Assembly (NCBI GenBank): GCA_947685225.1
Contig: CANTUV010000024.1
Coordinates: 50,806,001-50,870,000, forward strand
Reading direction: 5' to 3'
DNA from: Garcia nutans
Lineage: Eukaryota > Streptophyta > Magnoliopsida > Malpighiales > Euphorbiaceae
Length of the DNA stretch: 64,000 nt
Shown piece by piece: positions 35,577 through 47,728 of this stretch. Position 1 is the stretch's first letter. The number at the start of each line of letters is the position of its first letter. Below the pieces are notes generated by a model, which saw only the letters and a list, made by a program, of their open reading frames with translations, was not told the origin of the DNA and made no database searches. The position numbers and the translations under genes are program-made.

Positions 35577-36941
35577 TTAAGCTTCTTTTCCTTTCACATC
35601 TTCAATATCCCCATCTTGAAAGGATGATAAAACAAAATATTCTTCTAATCCTTTTCCTACCATAAAGATTGCTGGTGGTGGCACTCTATTGAATTTTGGC
35701 AAAGAATTGCTTTTGGCATTGGGCTTATCCGGCTCGGGTAGCGTAACACTGTCAATCGAATTTTGGATCTCATGTTTTAGTCTCAAGCATTTATCTGTCT
35801 CATGTCTTTGTGTCTGATGAAACTCACAAAAGGCTTTAGTATCAAATTTTAGGGGTAAAGGATTCGGCATAGGTCGGGGGGCCAATGGATGTAATAGTCC
35901 CTTCTTTTGTAGCTTGTTACAGACCCAAGACAAAGGTTTCCTCAATTCTGAGATTTGTCTTTTATTTCCTTGACCAGTCACATTAACATCAACTTCTTTT
36001 TGTGTGCTTTGATTGCTAGGCTAATAATTCCCTTTCTCATTCCTTCTTATTGAAAAGTGATTCTTCTCCCTTTCCCACTCTTCAATTTGTAGACCAGCTT
36101 GGAGAAGATCTTTGAAATCCCTTATAAGGGTGTGAGACATCCTTTCATGAAGACTAGGCAATACCCCTCTCACAATCATCCTTATTTAATCTGATTCATT
36201 GGGCCTCTTCTTGAGCAAAGCGGCCTTATTTCTCCATCTTTTCACGTAGTCCACAAAATTCTCATTTGGCCTTTGTCTAATGGACTCAACTTCCATTAAG
36301 GTAACTTCAAGCTCGACATTGTACCCATATTGCTTAATGAAAACCTTGTACAACTTGTCCCAATCTTTTTGAGTACTTTCCTCTAAGGTGTTGAACCAAT
36401 TTTGGACAATAGGGTCCAATGAGAGCATGAAATATCTTAGAGTTTGAGCTTTAGTAGCTCGGACAGACTGCATAGCAGTGATGTACTGCTTCACATGGAG
36501 ATGAGGATTTTCGGTTCCATCAAACTTTGCAAAGGATGGCATCTTGAACTTATAAGGGACCTCCTCATCTTGTTCAAATAGTTTATCGATCTCAGACATC
36601 TCTTCGATTTTTAGTTTCTTTTCAAATTTCTTTTCTAAATCAGCAATCCTCTTCTCAACATCAGAAGCTTTGGTTTTCTGCATATCTGATCTTTCAACAA
36701 TCTTTGGTTCTTTCTTCTTGTCTTGAGGATCTTGGAAATATTGAGCCCAATCATCATCATCATCAATGATAACCTTTTCATCATCAAAAACCACTTCCCC
36801 AACTTTAGTCTTCCCTTTGTCCTTTGGCTTCTTAGTGCTAGCAGATGCTTCTGCGTGATTTCCTAAAATCGCAGCCAATTGGTTTTTCATGGTCTCAGCT
36901 AGGGCCTCTTTTATTTCATGGCATTGAGGGCATCATCCACC
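35577..36941 (-). pseudogene. gag of element A, 3' part after the B insertion
   Basis: Long frames at 36890-36186 (234 codons) and 35981-35577 (134 codons), with a short disrupted join at about 36185-35982 holding at least two stops. Visible parts are an acidic/lysine-rich N-terminus with IIDDDDDWAQYFQDPQDKKK, a coiled-coil-like KKFEKKLKIEEM stretch, then a capsid-type retrotransposon gag domain: KMPSFAKFDGTENPHLHVKQ, WFNTLEESTQKDWDKLYKVF and SIRQRPNENFVDYVKRWRNK. At the C-terminus is a zinc-knuckle-like CEFHQTQRHETDKCLRLKHE (C-x2-H-x4-H-x4-C). The domain set resembles Tat-lineage Gag. The 5' end is at 47754, on the other side of B. Confidence 0.85.
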
Positions 36942-38918
36942 TGTAGACCCTTAATTTTTGACCCAGTCTGGTCCGTTATTTTTTATATATAGTCCAAAAT
37001 AATTTTTGTGGTATTTTAATTAAATAATATTTATGTTAGTATTTATTATTTATAATTTTTAATAAAAATAAAAATGGTGAAGTTAATAAAAAATATAATA
37101 ATAAAAAATAATAATAATAATAATAAATAAAAATAAAAATCACGACAAAAAAATTTCATCGCCGGAGGTCCAATTGGAGGCCAATTTCGCCAGCGCTCGC
37201 AAATCTTCGCAATTTTTGGCCAATACTCGTAGTTTTTGCCAGCAAAATTTTCCAATGCAATTTTTTCCAAAACCAAATTCTATTTGATTTTGATTTCTTT
37301 TCCTAATTAATTTTAGCTTCCTTAAACAATTAGAACTAGGCTTATAAATTTTCCTATAAATAACACTTTAAAAGACAGAAAAAGGACTGGAACTGGGGGA
37401 TCAGATAGTGGGGCTTTGATTAGGTGATCGAAACTTGGATTACAGAAAACCTTAGCAATAACCAAGCAATCAACAATTCTTCAAAGGCAGCAACCTTGTC
37501 TTTGTCCTTGTTCATCCAGAAATCAATTTTTGGTGGAACCAACGAACGGAGGTTTAAATCTCTATTTTCTTTATTTATTTCTTTACAGTAGCTTCATCAC
37601 TCAAATTGAATAAATTGTTTCTTCTATTTCTTCAAAAATTTAAAACCCTAAAATGTTTCTTCTAAACCTTAAAACCCTAAATTGCTCCTTCTATTTCCAA
37701 AAACCCTAAAAAGTACTTTTCTATTTCCAAAAACCTTAAGAACCCTAATTTATTTCTTCTATCTTCAAAAAAAATCCTAATTCGTTTCTTTTGTTTCCAA
37801 AAACCTTAAATCATTTTTCCTATTTCTAAAAACTTTTAAAAACCCTAAACTGTTTTCCTCTAACTTTTTTCCAAAATTTCCAAATGTTTTCTTAAATCCC
37901 CAAACCCTAACCTACTTTACAGTTTCTAAAAATCATAATTATTTTATAAGACTCTAAACTATTTTATTAAATCCTAAAATTAAATATGTTTTCTAAAATG
38001 TCAAAAACCCTAATTCTCTCAAAACTAATACTTAAACCATAGTTTTCCTAAACCCTAATCCATAAAATCTTAAAATCTTATATACCCAAACCTTAAAACT
38101 CAATACAGTAAACCTAAAATCACAATCCAATAGCTAAGAATTATAAACCCTAATATCTTAAGATTCTAAAACCCTAATTTCATAATGTTACCCCTAAACC
38201 CTAATTTGATTCATGAAACCCTAATCCATTCCAATTTTCCAAAGCCTTTACAGTAGGTTAAACAAATAATAATAATAATAATACTAAAATCCCAAAACCC
38301 TAAATGATTAATTAAAGAACTTTAAATAGGAACAGTAAACCCTAATTTGTATCTTTACTTGCTTTATTTTTAGATTTGATTATGTGGTTCATTATATGCT
38401 TTGATGGTTGATTTATTTAATTTCAATGCTTGATTTATTTAATTTATCATGGATGGATATTTATTATATATTTTGATTAATGTTTAATATCTTTGATGAA
38501 TGATTTATTTATGATGAATGGTTATTTATTTTTATCAATTTATTTTTATTTCCAAATGTTGTAAGAGGTATATTTCCACTTTGTGGGTACCTCATTAATT
38601 AAGTTCTATGTAATTTAAATTACTTTTATATTTTGGACCAATGTAAAGGACATGTTTCTACCTTTTGGTGGGTGTCCTATTTAGCTTAGAAATGGATGAT
38701 GTAAGGGCATGTTTTCATCTTCGGATGGGTGTCCATTTATTTGCTTTGTTTGGACATTGCTTTAATTTTAATATAATGATGATTTATTTCAATTGTTGTA
38801 TGTAATATGGATAATATTATTTTGCTTAAGAATTTTATAATATTAAGACCTGCAAAGGAGGCTGGTTCCAATGAACCGAGCATCGTGGCGGTGCTGGGCC
38901 ATTTCTCACCTTCCCCAC
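36942..38918 (+). repeat. 5' LTR of element B, 3' end deleted
   Basis: From TGTAGACCC to TTCTCACCTTCCCCA. By comparison with the 3' LTR (45479-47723) the last ~205 bp are missing. The junction shares only about two bases (CA) with the leader sequence CTCACCAAAAGC seen in element A, which suggests end joining. The two LTRs of B look much closer to one another than those of A. Confidence 0.9.
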
Positions 38919-38925
38919 AAAAGCA

Positions 38926-40323
38926 ATGGAGCCCGAACAAATTCAAAGAATGGTGGATGATGCCCTCAATGCCAAGATGGAGGAAATAAAAGAGGCCCTA
39001 GCTGAGACCATGAAGAACCAATTGGCTGCAATTTTAGAAAATCATGCTAAAGCATTTGCTAGCACTAAAAAGCCAAAGGAAAAAGGGAAGACTAAAGTTT
39101 GCAAAGTGGTTTATGATGATGAAAAGGTAATCATTGATGACGATGATGATTGGGCTCAATACTACCAAGATCCTCAAGACAAGAAAAAAGAATCAAAGAT
39201 TGTTGAAAGATCAGCTATGGAAAAAACTGAGACTCCTGATGTTGAAAAGATGATTGCAGATTTAAAAAAGAAGTTTGAGAAGAAGCTGAAAATCAAACAA
39301 ATGTCCAAAGTTGACAAATTATTTGAGCTAGACAAAGAAGTGCCATACAAATTCAAGATGTCATCCTTTGCAAAATTTGATGGAACCGAAATCCTCACCT
39401 CCATGTGAAGCAGTATATCACTGCTATGCAGTCTTCTCGAGCTACTAAGGCTCAAACTCTAAGGCACTTTATACTCTCATTGGATCCTGTTATCCAAAAT
39501 TGGTTCAATACCTTAGAAGAAGGAACACAAAAGAGTTAGGATCTGCTATACAAGTCCTTGATCCAACAATATGGATACAATGTTGAAATGGAAGTTACCT
39601 TAATAGAAGCTGAGTCCATTAGGCAACGACCAAATGAAAAATTTGTGGACTATGTGAAAAGATGGAGAAATAAGGCCGGTTTGCTCAAGAAAAGGCATGA
39701 TGAATCTGATCAAATAAGGATGATTGTGAGAGGGGTGTTGCCCAATCTTCGTGAAAGGATATCTCATACACTCATCTGTGATTTCAAAGATCTCCTCCAA
39801 GCTGGTCTGCAAATTGAAGAAAGGGAAAGAGAGAAGAACCATTTTTCAACAAGAATGAACGAGAAAGGAAACTACCAGTCTGGAAATCAAAGCAAGCAAA
39901 AAGAAGTTACTGTTAATGCTACTAGCCAAGGAACAAGAAGGCAGATTTTAGAAATTGGGGAAACCACTATCTTGGATTCTCAATAAGCTACAAAAGAAGG
40001 GATTGTTACAACCCTTAAATCCTCATCCTTTGCCTAACCCTCTCCCACCTAATTTCAACACTAAGGCATTTTATCAATTTCATCAAATGCAAGGGCATGA
40101 CATGGATAGATGTGTGAGGTTGAGGCATGAGATCCAAAATTTAATTGATAGTGGAAAGCTACCCGAGCCCGACAAGGCCAATACTAAGAGCAATCCTTTG
40201 CCTAAGTTTGGAAGATCGCCACCACCAGCAACCTTCATGGTGGGAAAAGGATTGGAAGGAGATTTTGTTTTATCATCCTTTCAAGATGGAAAAATTGAAG
40301 ATGTGAAAGGAGAAGAAGCTTAA
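38926..40323 (+). pseudogene. gag of element B
   Basis: It starts MEPEQIQRMVDDALNAKMEE and stays open for 160 codons. A frameshift follows just after FDGTE (about 39395); frames then continue at 39558-39986 and 39955-40323. The order is the same as in A: IIDDDDDWAQYYQDPQDKKK, coiled-coil-like KKFEKKLKIKQM, capsid-type block SIRQRPNEKFVDYVKRWRNK, and the C-terminal knuckle. Here the first knuckle residue is Tyr instead of Cys (FYQFHQMQGHDMDRC). Total about 460 codons. Structural protein of the virus-like particle by family. This copy has at least two frameshifts and one in-frame stop. Confidence 0.85.
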
Positions 40324-41975
40324 CTCAACAAGCTTCCCTGGGCTTGTTTGTTTTTCTTATTTTCTTTATTTGGTGTTTTATGGAACAATCGTGTTTTTCA
40401 AATTTAAATTATGTTTGTTTGAATAAATTACTTTCATCAAAATTTTTGTTGGTCTTTGTTCATTTTTGTGTTCAACCGATGAGGAATCTAGCTTAATGTT
40501 CATAAATTAATGTGTCTAGGCATCATGACTTGAATGACTTTACTAGGTGAGGGAATTACTCTATAGCATTGAGTTGTGTATCCTTACTTAGAGAGGGCTC
40601 CTGCATAATTACCTTTGTCTAGGTCCTAGTTAGTCTTAGAACATGCTTTGACAAACTTTCGAGCAAAATTTAACTCTGAATATTTAAGAGAGAAATGATC
40701 TAGGCATTATTTGGTTAGCCAACAACTAGTATCCACCCAATTAAATATCAATCCCTAGTTGTCCCTTTAAGCTTTCATAAAATTTTAGCTTTCTTTTTAT
40801 TGGCTTACAAACCCCGATAACCTACCTTGAGCTGTTGTGATATTTTTGATAAGTCTTATGATCACTAAGGTGAAGAGGCAAGAACATCAAAGAAAGGAAT
40901 GCATAGCTAAGACTGTAAGGATAGTGGATGTTTTCAAGACCATAAGGGTAGTCGAAGTTCACCTAATATCTCCAATCTATCAAGATAACATCAGAGTAAC
41001 AAATGATTTATCCCTGTTAAAGGAGATAAATACCACTCCACTCATCCATTATTAGAAATACAAGTTGGTACAAACAAGACAACTCTATTAGCTAGAACCC
41101 AAAAAAAACAAAAACTAAAAAGAAGAAAAAAGAAAAAGAAGAAAAAAGAAGAGGAAAAAAGAAAAAAAAAAGAGAGAAAAGAAAAAAAGAGGAAAAAAAA
41201 GGAAAAAGGAAGATAAAACCTAAAAAGGCGGTTCAGAAAACCAACTGAGTTCTCTTTTACCTAAAGCAGTAAAAGGCTTCCATTTGGTTTATAAGGACAT
41301 TTTGACTTGAATTGGTCCAACCCAACCAAAGATTCAATCAAAAAGGAGAAAGACCATCCAATTCTTGAAAGTTCTATACTTGACAGTCCTACAAGGAAGA
41401 AGGACAAAATGATAAAGTGCTCAAAAAAAGGGAAGAGTAAGAAAAATAAAAAGAAAGAAAAGGGAGAAGAAGAAAAGAAACAAATATGGGTACCAAACAT
41501 TTTGCAAAGGCAAAGACTATCCTAATCAAGATCCAGATTAATGCCAAGAAGATAGAAGGAACTTAGCAAGATTGCTCCCAGCTACCTAAAGTTCAAACAA
41601 GAAATTTGTAGTGTGAAGGTTTGTCTATTGTGTCACATCGGCTCCAACTTACAAATGGCCTTCATTTAAACCATGTCCCTTATAGACCTCATTTCAAGCC
41701 TATCAAAGACCTGTTGATCTCTCTTGGTAGGTAGAGTCTATTAGTGGAAATAGTTTGAATAAGCATGCATATGAGATAGACAATAGTTAAACTTAATGAG
41801 ACTTTTGGCCAAGTAATGTGTATGTGCCTATCTGAAGTGCAACAATTCTTGCTTAAATAGAAATGATTCCCTAGTTTATTATGGTAACTAGGGTTGTCAT
41901 GTTATAGATATGTCAATTTGAAAATCAAGTCCTGAAGTACATTGACATTGATTTGGCAAGACAAACATTTGATTT
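40324..41975 (+). other. Conserved non-pol internal region of element B
   Basis: This 1.65-kb stretch lies where pol would be expected but contains no RT, protease or integrase motif in any frame. It aligns throughout with 35576-33960 of element A. Two small frames recur in both copies (40837-41055 and 41307-41525), with a polypurine stretch between them (41100-41215). Function unknown. Confidence 0.6.
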
Positions 41976-41994
41976 AAAAAAAAAGAGAGGAAAA

Positions 41995-43893
41995 AAAAAG
42001 AAGTTGCAAATGAAGGTGGCATATCCGGAGGACTAGAATGAGCAAATGAAGGAGCAGTAAAAGAAATTCTAGCCTCATGATCAAATGAGCCAGCAGCCTG
42101 CAATGAATCATTAAAAAGTCAAAACAAGTTAAGAAAGAAGCGATTACAATGGAAAAATGGTAAAAGTTTACCTGAGAAGTGCTAGCCTCAATATGTGGAA
42201 CGAATTCTCCTCCCTCTCTATGATGTACCTCTTCATCTCTATCCTCATTTTCTTTGGGAATTTTTCGTACACCAATAGGAGATACATCAAAGTTCAAGAG
42301 CCCTATTTGAATAAAATGGGTATAAGATGCGCCCAGTGGATAGAGAAATGTTTTAACATCATAACTGTGTCGGGCCAACCACCACGCATTCTCTAGCATT
42401 GATGTAATATCTAAGGTATATTTCGGGCAACGCATCGAGATCCTCCATTGCTTGGGACCAAGAAACCACTCATATACTCTCTCTCCGAGAAACCAGCCAC
42501 TGGACACAGGGTCGGCGATGACTCGGCGAGTATGTGAAAAGGCAGTGCAACATTCATGGAGGAAGTCCAGTTTGTCTGCTCTTCTGGGTTCCACCAAGAC
42601 AAATTCACCTACAAAAAGACATAAGGTAAGTAAACTGTTATATAAACTTTAAAGTATACTAATGATATTTTACTTGGTCCCAAGTTAAGCAGCTCAAGAC
42701 AAAGTGCTGGGTATGCACATGGTGAGAGCCGGGAACTTCTACACGCTCAAACAACCAGAAATTTAATCTCGGATACCCGACTCTCTCTCGAAAAATACCA
42801 AGCACCCTCACAAGGTTGTGTTCATATGCCCATGCCTACAACAATAATAAAAATCAAATTCATACAAGAAAAAAATGGAATTGACATTGGTGGAAGAAGA
42901 ATACCTCGACAACTACCATAAAGCCAACGAAAGACTTCTTATTTCGGCAAATTTTGTCAAGACCATGGTAAAGATAGGCAAGGCCAGCTTCACTCCAGCC
43001 GTAAAGGGGTACCGTCCTAAAATAAGTAAGGGCCCTCAACATAGACAAATGGATGACAGATTCAGTGCTGCCTAAAATGGTCGACCCAAGCAAATATAGC
43101 AAAAATCCTCGAGCATATTGTTGGGCTGTGTCTCTATGAACCCGTCCTTTATAGTTCATCTAATAACTATGAATTGGCTCAATTTTTATCTTAAAAGGCC
43201 CTTTATATGATGGTTTCATACTAATTAATTGTTGAATTTCTTCAAATGTCAAAATATCGTTGGTAAGAGGAATCAGAAGAGCATCATACCGAATGCCGGT
43301 TATAGCAGCAAAGTCGACCGGACCAATTTCATCTCTCCAATGGGCAAGTGAAAAGTATGAGTTGTATCCAACCATCATTCTGCAAGCGCCTGGACTATGC
43401 TCTGGTCTATCAGATACTCCTCAGATGGTAATTGTAAGATGAAGCTCTCAAAGCCGTAATCTTGAATAATCTGCCTTACCCGAGAAGGCGCTACATCATA
43501 CCATTGTCGGACTTTGTAGATACTCCCGCCGCCCCGAATAATGCAATGATCACACTAACACGGTTCCAGGTAAGTTAACACGAGGTAAGTATATCATTAT
43601 TCTATCTACTTAAATTCTTAAATTAATATATTCTTCCTAAATTTTCTAAAATATGAAAAACAAACAAATAAAAATAAAAGAAAAAATAAATAAAAACAGA
43701 AGAAAAAACAAATAAAACAAATAAAAAAAACAAACAACAGAAAAAACAAAGGAAATAAAGAAAAGAAAAGAAAAAGAATAAAAAACGATGAAGCGGCATT
43801 CTGGCTAGTAGATCTATATTTCCATTTTCATGATGTCGAATAAACTCAATTAACTTAGCATTAGAATGAATTCTTGATCTTGAAGCATGTATT
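41995..43893 (-). pseudogene. Antisense plant-mobile-domain (PMD, MAIN-like) gene captured in element B
   Basis: On the - strand the conceptual product matches the PMD family, also annotated as serine/threonine phosphatase 7 long-form-like. Visible blocks are FESFILQLPSEEYL, THTFHLPIGEM (about 43365-43333), FAAITGIRYDALLIPL, YARGFLLYLLGST (about 43110-43072), SEAGLAYLYHGLDKICR, YPRLNFWLFERVEVPGS and SGWFLGERVYEWFLGPKQW. Introns with GT-AG ends lie at 42904-42836 (69 bp), 42673-42609 (65 bp) and 42171-42098 (74 bp). A first exon near 43893-43780 is inferred from copy C. Breaks include the start ATG changed to ATA, stops near 43555 and 43160 and one within the A-E-W-W region (43379), a frameshift after GEM, and another frame change in the third PMD exon. 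PMD proteins are nuclear and linked to silencing and genome stability. Confidence 0.8.
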
Positions 43894-43985
43894 TTTTTCA
43901 AAACTGTATGCTAAACTTGAAAGAATTATAGCTATGAACGAATGAAATTAACAAGTTTGCTGTGAATGAAATAAAGAAATTGTTC

Positions 43986-44155
43986 GTTTATATAGAGGAA
44001 CGGCAAAGGAAAAAACAAAATTCAAAAAGTAAATTTCAGTATTGATGAATAGTAGATTACTATTTATAAATAGTAATTTACTATTTGCAAATAGTAGTAT
44101 ACTATTTATAAATAGTATATTACTATTTATAAATAGTAAATAGTGCATGAACAGT
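43986..44155 (-). promoter_or_regulatory. Antisense promoter of element B: TATA box plus palindrome array
   Basis: TATA box CTCTATATAAACG (43998-43986, - strand) about 95 bp before the antisense start position. Upstream on that strand, 44048-44140 holds three perfect copies of ACTATTTATAAATAGT and a variant ACTATTTGCAAATAGT. Same layout as copy C (446-605). Confidence 0.6.
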
Positions 44156-44363
44156 GACTACACAGTAAATAAATAGAAAACTCAATTATTCAATTTAATC
44201 ATTCAAATACTTGCGTGTATATAAATATTTTTGCACTTTTAAAATATTTTTACACGCAGGGAGCAAAGAGAAGATATGTGCATAAAAAATTAGCTAAATT
44301 TTTCGCAAATAAAACTTATATGCTACTGACTATAATTATTTTTTGTAAATAATTAAATCTCTA

Positions 44364-45385
44364 TTAGCTCGGGTCCAAAACCCAAATTATTCTTAGGTCC
44401 AGAATCTAAAATCTCTTTTAAGTCCAGAACTTAGCTCGGGTCCAGAACCTAAATTACTATTAGGTCTAGAACCTAAAATCTCTTTTAAGTCCAGAACTTA
44501 GCTCAGGTCTAGAACCCAAATTACCATTAGGTCTAGAACCTAAAATCTCTTTTAAGTCTAGAACTTAGCTCGGGTCCAGAACTCAAATTATCTTTAGGTC
44601 CAGAACCTAAAATCTCTTTTAAGTCCAGAACTTAGCTTGGGTCCAGAACCCCAATTACCATTAGGTCCAGAACCTAAAATCTCTTTTAAGTCCAGAACTT
44701 AGATCGGGTCTAGAACCCAAATTACCATTAGGTCTAGAACCTAAAATCTCTTTTAAGTCCAGAATTTAGCTCGGGTCCAGAACCCAAATTATCCTTAGGT
44801 CCAGAACCTAAAATCTCTTTTAAGTCCAGAACTTAGCTCGGGTCCAGAACCCAAATTACTCTTAGGTCCAGAATCTAAAATCTCTTTTAAGTCTAGAACT
44901 TAGCTCGGATCTAGAACCCAAATTATCCTTAGGTCTGGAACCTAAAATCTCTTTTAAGTCCGGAATTTAGCTCGGGTCTAGAACCCAAATTATCCTTAGG
45001 TCCAGAACCTAAAATCTCTTTTAGGTCTAGAACTTAACTCGGGTCCAAAACCCAAATTACCCTTAGGTCCAGAGCCTAAAATCTCTTTTAAAGTTCAGAA
45101 CTTAGCTCGGGTCCAGAACCCAAATTACCATTGGGTCCAGAACCTAAAATCTCTTTTAAGTCTAAAATTTAGCTTGGGTCCGGAACCCAAATTATCCTTA
45201 GGTTCAGAACCTAAAATCTCTTCTAAGTCCAGAACATAGCTCGGGTCCATAACCTAAATTATCCTTAGGTCCAGAACCTAAAATCTCTTCTAAGTCCAGA
45301 AATTAACTCGGGTCCAGAACTCAAAATTACCCTTAGGTCCAAAACCTAAAATTATCCTTGAGTCCAGAACTCGAACCGGGTCTAG
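44364..45385 (+). repeat. 67-bp minisatellite of element B
   Basis: About 15 tandem units of roughly 67 bp (CTTAGCTCGGGTCCAGAACC.. then CTTAGGTCCAGAACCTAAAA.. then TTTTAAGTCCAGAA). The unit is the same as in copy C but the array is about twice as long. It ends about 80 bp before the polypurine tract at 45465-45478. Confidence 0.9.
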
Positions 45386-45478
45386 AATCCAAAACCTCAA
45401 CCATCTCAGAAAAATTAAGTCTTATTGCTTTTCACTCTCTTTTACTGAAGTCTTAGATCGTTCAAGCAGGGAGCAAAC

Positions 45479-47723
45479 TGTAAACCCTTAATTTTTGACT
45501 CAGTCCGGTCTGTTATTTTTTATATATAGTCCAAAATAATTTTTGTGGTATTTTAATTAAATAATATTTATTTTAGTATTTATTATTTATAATTTTTAAT
45601 AAAAATAAAAATGATGAAGTTAATAAAAAATATAATAATAAAAATAAAAATAAAAATCGGCGACGGAAAAATCGGCGATGAAAAAATTTTGTCGCCGAAG
45701 GTCCAATTGGAGGTCATTTCGCCGCAGGATTGGCCTTGGCCAATTTTGCCGTAGGAAATTCCTGCGGCAAATTGGCTGGCCACCCAGCCAATTTCGTCAG
45801 CGCTCGCAAATCCTTTCAATTTTTGGCCGCTCGCAGTTTTTGCCAGCAAAATTTTCCAACGCAATTTTTTTCGAAACCAAATTCTATTTGGTTTTGGCTT
45901 CTTTTCCTAATTAATTTTAGCTACCTTAAACAATTAGAACTAGGCTTATAAATTTTTCTATAAATAATACTTTAAAAGACAGAAAAAGGACTGGAACTGG
46001 GAGATTAGATAGTGGGGCTTTGATTAGGTGATCAAAACTTGGATTACAGAAAACCCTAGCAATAACCAAGCAATCGACAATTCATCAAAGGCAGCAATCT
46101 TGTCTTTGTCCTTGTTCATCCAGAAAGCAATTTTTGGTGGAACCAACGAACTGAGGTTTGAATCTCTATTTTCTTTATTTATTTCTTTACAATAGCTTCA
46201 TCACTCAAATTGAATAAATTGTTTCTTCTGTTTCTTCTAAAACTTAAAACCCTAAAACATTTCTTCTAAACCTTAAAACCCTAAATTGTTCCTTTTATTT
46301 TCAAAAATCCTAAAAAGTACTTTTCTATTTCCAAAAACCTTAAGAACCCTAATTTATTTCTTCTATCTCCAAAAAAAAATCACAATTCGTTTCTTTTGTT
46401 TCCAAAAACCTTAAATCATTTTTCCTATTTCCAAAAACTTTTAAACCTAAACTGTTTTCCTCTAACTTTTTTCCAAAATTTCCAAATGTTTTCTTAAATC
46501 CCCAAACCCTAACCTACTTTACAGTTTCTAAAAATCATAATTATTTTATAAGACTCTAAACTATTTTCTTAAATCCTAAAGTCAAATATGTTTTCCAAAA
46601 TGTCAAAAACCCTAATTCTCTCAAAACTAATACGTAAACCCTAGTTTTCCTAAACCCTAATCCTTAAAATCTTAAAATCTTATAAACCTAAACCTTAAAA
46701 CTCAATACAGTAAACCTAAAATCACAATCCAATAACTAAGAATTATAAACCCTAATATCTTAAGATTCTAAAACCCTAATTTCATAATGTTACCCCTAAA
46801 CCCTAATTTGATTCATGAAACCCTAATCCATTCCAATTTTCCAAAGCCTTTACAGTAGGTTAAACAAATAATAATAATACTAATAAAATCCCAAAACCCT
46901 AAATGATTAATTAAAGAACTTTAAATAGGAACAGTAAACACTAATTTGTATCTTTATTTGCTTTATTTTTATATTTGATTATGTAGTTCATTATATGCAT
47001 TGATGTTTGATTTATTTAATTTCAATGCTTGATTTATTTAATTTATCATGGATGAATGTTTATTATATATTTTGATTGATGTTTAATATCTTTGATGAAT
47101 GATTTATTTATGATGAATGGTTATTTACTTTTTATCAATTTATTTTTATTTTCAAATATTGTAAGAGGTATGTTTTCACTTTGTGGGTACCTCATTAATT
47201 AAGTTCTATGTAATTTAAATTGCTTTTATATTTTGGACCAATGTATAGGACATGTTTCTACCTTTTGGTGGGTGTCCTATTTAGCTTAGACATGGATGAT
47301 GTAAGGGCATATTTCCATCTTCGGATGGGTGTCCATTTATTTGCTTTGTTTGGACATTGTTTTGATTTTAATATAATGATGCTTTATTTCAATTGTTGTA
47401 TGTAATATGGATAATATTGTTATACTTAAGAATTTTATAATATTAAGATCTGCAAAGGAGTTTGGTTCCAATGAACTGGGCGTCGTGGGGGTTATGGGTC
47501 ATTTCTCACCTTCCCCACACGTATCGAACTTTCCGAACCCATTAGGGGGTTGGGGATTCCTTAGGAATCAAGTCATCCACCACTTTCTTTTTTCTGACCC
47601 GTCCGAGTGGCGACTCTATTTTCTCCGGACTTAGGTCCGCGTTCTCTAAGGCCTCGAGCCTAAACAATGTCGAAGTCGCAAGAATCATTCCACTAGGAGT
47701 GGGGGCAAAAATTTCCGCTCACA
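45479..47723 (+). repeat. 3' LTR of element B (2.25 kb)
   Basis: Complete, from TGTAAACCC to TTCCGCTCACA, and followed by the target duplication CCACC. Contains the CCCTAAA subrepeats (46240-46860) and the three hairpin repeats (about 47160-47330). Confidence 0.92.
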
Positions 47724-47728
47724 CCACC

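Larger units (their letters stand above)
36942..47723 (+). mobile_element. Family-X LTR retrotransposon copy B, with antisense PMD gene
   Basis: It lies inside the gag gene of element A in the opposite orientation, flanked by the exact duplication CCACC (36937-36941 and 47724-47728). It comprises a 5' LTR cut short at 38918, gag (38926-40323), a segment conserved with A (40324-41975), an antisense PMD-type gene (43893-41995), its antisense promoter (43986-44155), a 67-bp minisatellite, a polypurine tract and a complete 3' LTR. A deletion of about 1.36 kb (end of the 5' LTR, primer site, leader) joins the LTR to the base just before gag, so this copy cannot be copied again. No pol gene. It is the youngest layer of the nest. 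Confidence 0.9.
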
